Part shown: piece by piece, positions 7,445 to 9,936 of the stretch
Layout of the letters: every line of letters starts with the position of its first letter
Position numbering within the stretch: the first letter of the stretch is position 1
Assembly: GCA_002007315.1 (NCBI GenBank)
Contig: LNZQ01000069.1
Span: 1 to 9,936, forward strand
From: Epulopiscium sp. Nele67-Bin004
GTDB taxonomy: Bacteria; Bacillota_A; Clostridia; Lachnospirales; Cellulosilyticaceae
Direction of reading: 5' to 3'
DNA length: 9,936 nucleotides
The notes under the pieces: model-generated
Told to the model about the DNA's origin: nothing
The model's input: the letters and a program-made list of their open reading frames with translations, nothing else
Database searches by the model: none
Translations under genes and position numbers: made by a program

Positions 7445-8251
7445 TTATTGCTCAAGCCTAGATGCTATTTTTCCTACTAAATCATTTTCAATAAAAGTAT
7501 CTATTTGTAAAATTGCACTACTCATTTCAATATCTTTAGAGTTTCCGTGAATTTTCACAACCATTCCTTTTAAGCCTAGCATTGGTGCTCCACCTTTATC
7601 GTTATAATAAAATTTATTTTTTATGTTACCAACGCCTTTTTTCATCAACAATCCAGCAAATTTTGTTGTAACATTTCTAGTAAATTCAGTTTTCACCATA
7701 GAAAATACCCAGTTACCGAAACCTTCCATAAACTTTAGTATAACATTCCCAACAAATGCATCACACACCAATACGTCCGCTTCTCCGCTTGGAATTTCAC
7801 GTGCCTCAATATTACCGATGAAATTAATTGATTCATCAGCTTTTAATAGAGGGAAAGTTTCTTTAGTAAGGGAATTACCCTTTTCTTCTTCAGTTCCTAT
7901 GTTTATCAACCCAACTTTAGGATTTTTTACTCCTAAACATTCCTCCATGTATATACTACCGATTTTTGCAAATTGATGTAAATAACTAGGTTTTGCATCC
8001 ATATTTGCCCCGCAGTCAATAAGCAAGCTATATCCTTTTTTTGTCGGGATTATTGGCGTAAGTGCAGCACGTTCAACTCCTTTAAGTCTACCAACTATAA
8101 GCGTTCCCCCTGCAAGCAAAGCCCCCGAGTTTCCAGCCGAAACAAAGCCATCAACTTCTTTCTTTTTAAGCAAGTTTAGTCCAACTACCATAGAAGAATC
8201 TTTTTTCTCTCTAATAGCAGTAACTGGTGAATCCTCCATAGTTATACATTC
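7445..8251 (-). CDS. plsX: Phosphate acyltransferase PlsX, 5'-truncated
   Basis: PlsX converts acyl-ACP and phosphate to acyl-phosphate, which PlsY transfers to glycerol-3-phosphate, the first step of phospholipid synthesis in most Gram-positive bacteria. About 268 residues remain of the usual 330-345. Family features are clear: SPVTAIREKKDSSMVVG, VSAGNSGALLAGG, DCGANMDAKP, GLINIGTEEEKGN, NFIGNIEARE, VCDAFVGNVILK and YNDKGGAPMLGLKG. The ATG at 8239 is internal, not the true start: the frame continues upstream as E-C-I-T, which fits the family, and then meets a TGA at 8252-8254 within vertebrate sequence. About 65-75 N-terminal residues and the promoter are therefore missing because the bacterial block ends here. 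The C-terminus is intact, ending SRLEQ. As it stands the copy is not functional. Confidence 0.95.
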   Translation of the reverse strand, partial: ECITMEDSPVTAIREKKDSSMVVGLNLLKKKEVDGFVSAGNSGALLAGGTLIVGRLKGVERAALTPIIPTKKGYSLLIDCGANMDAKPSYLHQFAKIGSIYMEECLGVKNPKVGLINIGTEEEKGNSLTKETFPLLKADESINFIGNIEAREIPSGEADVLVCDAFVGNVILKFMEGFGNWVFSMVKTEFTRNVTTKFAGLLMKKGVGNIKNKFYYNDKGGAPMLGLKGMVVKIHGNSKDIEMSSAILQIDTFIENDLVGKIASRLEQ

Positions 8252-8254
8252 TCA
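8249..8254. other. Right bacterial/vertebrate junction
   Basis: The minus-strand plsX frame fits its family up to the Glu codon at 8249-8251 and hits a stop in the next codon. Eighteen bases further right is the splice donor of a polr3b exon, so vertebrate DNA starts at or just after TTCTCA (8249-8254). The same six bases lie at the left junction (1633-1638). Confidence 0.8.
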
Positions 8255-8271
8255 TCTGTTGGTTAACCCAC

Positions 8272-8388
8272 AGGAACGTGTGTGAGGATGAGAGACGCCA
8301 GAAGCTCTCGGGCCTCCTCCATCTTGGTCTTCTTGGGGCCTCCCCACATGCGCTGCCTCCGCACTTTATTCCCAAGGTACCTCAGAGC
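8272..8388 (-). CDS. polr3b: Exon of RNA polymerase III second-largest subunit (RPC2)
   Basis: The minus strand encodes a 39-codon exon reading [34 protein letters not shown], then LTHVP. I recognise this from vertebrate POLR3B, where the equivalent stretch reads nearly the same and continues with VKEFNF in the next exon. RPC2 is the second-largest, catalytic-core subunit of RNA polymerase III, which makes tRNA, 5S rRNA and U6. The exon is bounded by a good acceptor (TTTCAG, preceded by a long T-rich tract) and a donor GTGGGT at 8266-8271. It is 117 bases long, in phase at both ends, with no stop codon or frameshift, so it looks functional. The identification is from memory of the family, not a search. 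No other polr3b exon is visible in the window. Confidence 0.85.
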
Positions 8389-8436
8389 CTGAAACACAGC
8401 CACAACAGAGGCTTAAAAAAACAAAAAAACAAAAAA
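8389..8436 (-). promoter_or_regulatory. Splice acceptor and T-rich tract upstream of the polr3b exon
   Basis: On the minus strand a T-rich run (8415-8436, three blocks of 6-7 T split by G) leads through GCCTCTGTTGTGGCTG to TTTCAG, ending at 8389. This is a normal vertebrate 3' splice site and supports the exon start at 8388. Confidence 0.75.
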
Positions 8437-9160
8437 GTCAATGGGGGTGTAGTTTTGTAACCTGTACCAAAACAATCATTAGATTGCTCACTTTATGAAA
8501 TAAAGCCCATTTACCTGCTGAGTCAAACCTTTTGGGTACTAAAGCTTTCAAAACAAATTGACAAAAACAAAGCGAAAAGAGATTGACTAGGTTACACATC
8601 ATCATCGCCACCATCAAGCACATGTGTCTTCATTACAGTAAGTTCATTTCTCCAGCTTGACACAGGTCAGTGAATTTCATTGAGGGAATAAGCATTTTAG
8701 AGAGCTTCCAATATTTCACTCCAATTCTCTGATGATGGCGGACGAGACCAAACATAAAAATGTTTTTATCCTTTTTACATCTAATAGAAAATGAACAGTG
8801 TTAAATAAGCTTTACAGGAAGCATTCTCCAGTTAGATTCAGTTCAGGAAATACTGGATCAAAGAGAGAACAAGTGAACATGTCTATGATTGTGGCCACTG
8901 ATTCAAACTGTACTGTTATTTTCGCAACACTGTGGCTGTTTGTGGTGATCCAACAAAGGTCTCCGGTTAGAGCTATGGACAGTCTTCATTTGATATTCAA
9001 AAGGTGCTGAATGCTCAGTTTGGGTGAAAGTTAAGTTAGCAGAGTCCTAACATTTAAATGCATTTAGTGTGTTTGAAGCAAATATTATTAAAATGATTCA
9101 TGTGTGTGGAACTTTGTAGTCATCATTCAGCTCAATGCATTTTAGTTTACAGAATCAGTT
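8437..9160. other. Vertebrate intron-like sequence, no gene seen
   Basis: This lies upstream of the polr3b exon in the direction of transcription. I see no further exon, RNA gene or clear repeat. Short open frames on both strands show no recognisable protein motif. Confidence 0.6.
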
Positions 9161-9486
9161 ATTCATCATCATCATTATCATCCTTCGACTGGTGTCGAGA
9201 TCTTTGATACCATGTCTTTCCACCAGGTCTTGTTTGGCCATTGCTGCTCCCAGTTCTTGGATGCAAGTCCTGTGTCCCTGGAGACTGTGTCAAGAAATGT
9301 CTGAGGCCTGGTTCCTCTGGTTGACTGGGGGAGCCGCCATAGCAGGATATGCAATATTATTTGATCCCTTGCATGGCAGCAGTGACAAGCAAAGATTGCT
9401 TTCCGATGTGCTACCATTGTTGTTACTGGCGGCAGTTGACCATAGATCCGTTCTTTCGCTGGATGAGGTTTCTCGGAGATGTTTTT
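9161..9486 (-). mobile_element. 5'-truncated LINE: end of pol ORF plus ATG-type 3' tail
   Basis: A minus-strand frame from about 9486 to the TGA at 9178 reads KERIYGQLPPVTTM, then FACHCCHARDQIILHILLW, RGTRPQTFLDTVSRDTGL and KTWWKDMVSKISTPVEG. The order (R-x-x-F/L-A-G-H-C-like motif, LLW, RGxPxxTxxDxxxRDTGL, W at the end) matches the extreme C-terminus of non-LTR retrotransposon reverse transcriptase proteins common in fish and invertebrates. The stop is followed by an ATGATAATGATGATGATGAA tail (9161-9182), as expected for the 3' end of a LINE. Everything upstream (endonuclease, reverse transcriptase core) is missing, the usual result of 5' truncation. The family cannot be named with confidence; RTE-, Rex- or L2-like are possible. 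It is a dead copy. Confidence 0.7.
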
Positions 9487-9936
9487 AACACACGTAAGGA
9501 GCCTTGTGTATGTGCCATCCAGACGGTCTTAGCTCCTTCTTCTGCTCCTCTTCCATCAGACTCTTATTATTCCATTTACCACTCAGCCTTGAATTACTTC
9601 CCCCTCTCTCTTTCTTTAGGTCTGTGTCATCACACCAAATATGTGGTGGAAACTTGGCAAGAGCCAGTGATGAAAAACGTGGTTAGATCTTTCACCGAAG
9701 AGAAAGTAATAATACCAAAGTGAAAAAGCTTGTGTTGTAGCCTAATTATTGTTAATATATATAAAATGATCAAGAGTGAAAGTACTCATGAATGACCCCT
9801 TTGTGTTAAGATAGCCTATTCCTGTGTTATTTTACTTAATTAACATGTAAAAAGCCATTTCATGTGGAAGCTGGCTCATTTTTACAAGACCTAGCCAACT
9901 ACAGAAAATGTAATCAATAGCAATATATCAAACTGA
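9487..9936. other. Vertebrate-like non-coding DNA, no gene seen
   Basis: The stretch is pyrimidine-rich at 9530-9620 and AT-rich after 9720. No exon with convincing splice sites, RNA gene or clean repeat is visible. A plus-strand frame ending near 9723 has no motif I can defend. Confidence 0.5.

Noticed and set aside
8237..8239. ATG as the true plsX start
   Set aside because: It aligns to the family's internal SPVxAxRxKKxSS region, about 65-75 residues in. Homology continues upstream as E-C-I-T before the junction.
1633..8254. Bacterial insertion sequence or phage as carrier of the block
   Set aside because: No transposase, integrase, terminal inverted repeat or tRNA site is present; the genes are plain housekeeping genes cut at arbitrary points.
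9135..9488. Plus-strand 117-codon frame as a host gene
   Set aside because: The opposite strand carries a recognisable LINE pol C-terminus, so the plus frame is its shadow.
9604..9723. Frame ending KYVVETWQEPVMKNVVRSF as a transposase remnant
   Set aside because: It faintly recalls the W-x(n)-VVxSF segment of pogo/Tigger transposases, but one short weak match is not enough to support a call.

Overview
This window is a mosaic of two genomes. The outer parts (about 1-1632 and 8255-9936) read as vertebrate nuclear DNA, probably from a fish. They hold microsatellites, a decayed LINE 3' end, long non-coding stretches and one spliced exon that I recognise as RNA polymerase III subunit 2 (polr3b). 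The middle (about 1633-8254, roughly 6.6 kb) is AT-rich bacterial DNA of the low-GC Firmicutes/Clostridia type. It has tightly packed minus-strand genes, Shine-Dalgarno sites, a consensus sigma-A-type promoter and no introns.

Layout along the plus coordinates: 1-1632 is vertebrate non-coding DNA with an (ATCC)n and a (GT)n microsatellite. Next comes the bacterial block, transcribed right to left: plsX (start missing, cut by the right junction), rnc, smc, ftsY, then a perfect TTGACA-17-TATAAT promoter and the first 32 codons of ylxM, cut by the left junction. At 8272-8388 lies the 39-codon polr3b exon on the minus strand, only about 20 bases from the right junction. From 8389 to the end is upstream intron-like DNA containing a 5'-truncated LINE tail at about 9161-9486.

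The bacterial genes form the familiar lipid synthesis / RNase III / chromosome / signal recognition cluster. PlsX starts phospholipid synthesis, RNase III processes rRNA and mRNA, SMC compacts and segregates chromosomes, and FtsY is the SRP receptor. YlxM normally sits just before ffh, the SRP GTPase, which is not in the window. The acpP gene that often lies between plsX and rnc is absent. rnc and smc overlap by 14 bases and smc and ftsY are 4 bases apart, which suggests one coupled transcript; ylxM has its own promoter.

Both bacterial ends fall inside genes, the reading frames are undamaged, and a 6-base direct repeat (TTCTCA) sits at both junctions. The simplest reading is a chimeric assembly that joins a host-associated bacterium to its host. 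A very recent insertion into a polr3b intron cannot be excluded from sequence alone. I see no new multi-gene system; the chimera and its junctions are the notable content.
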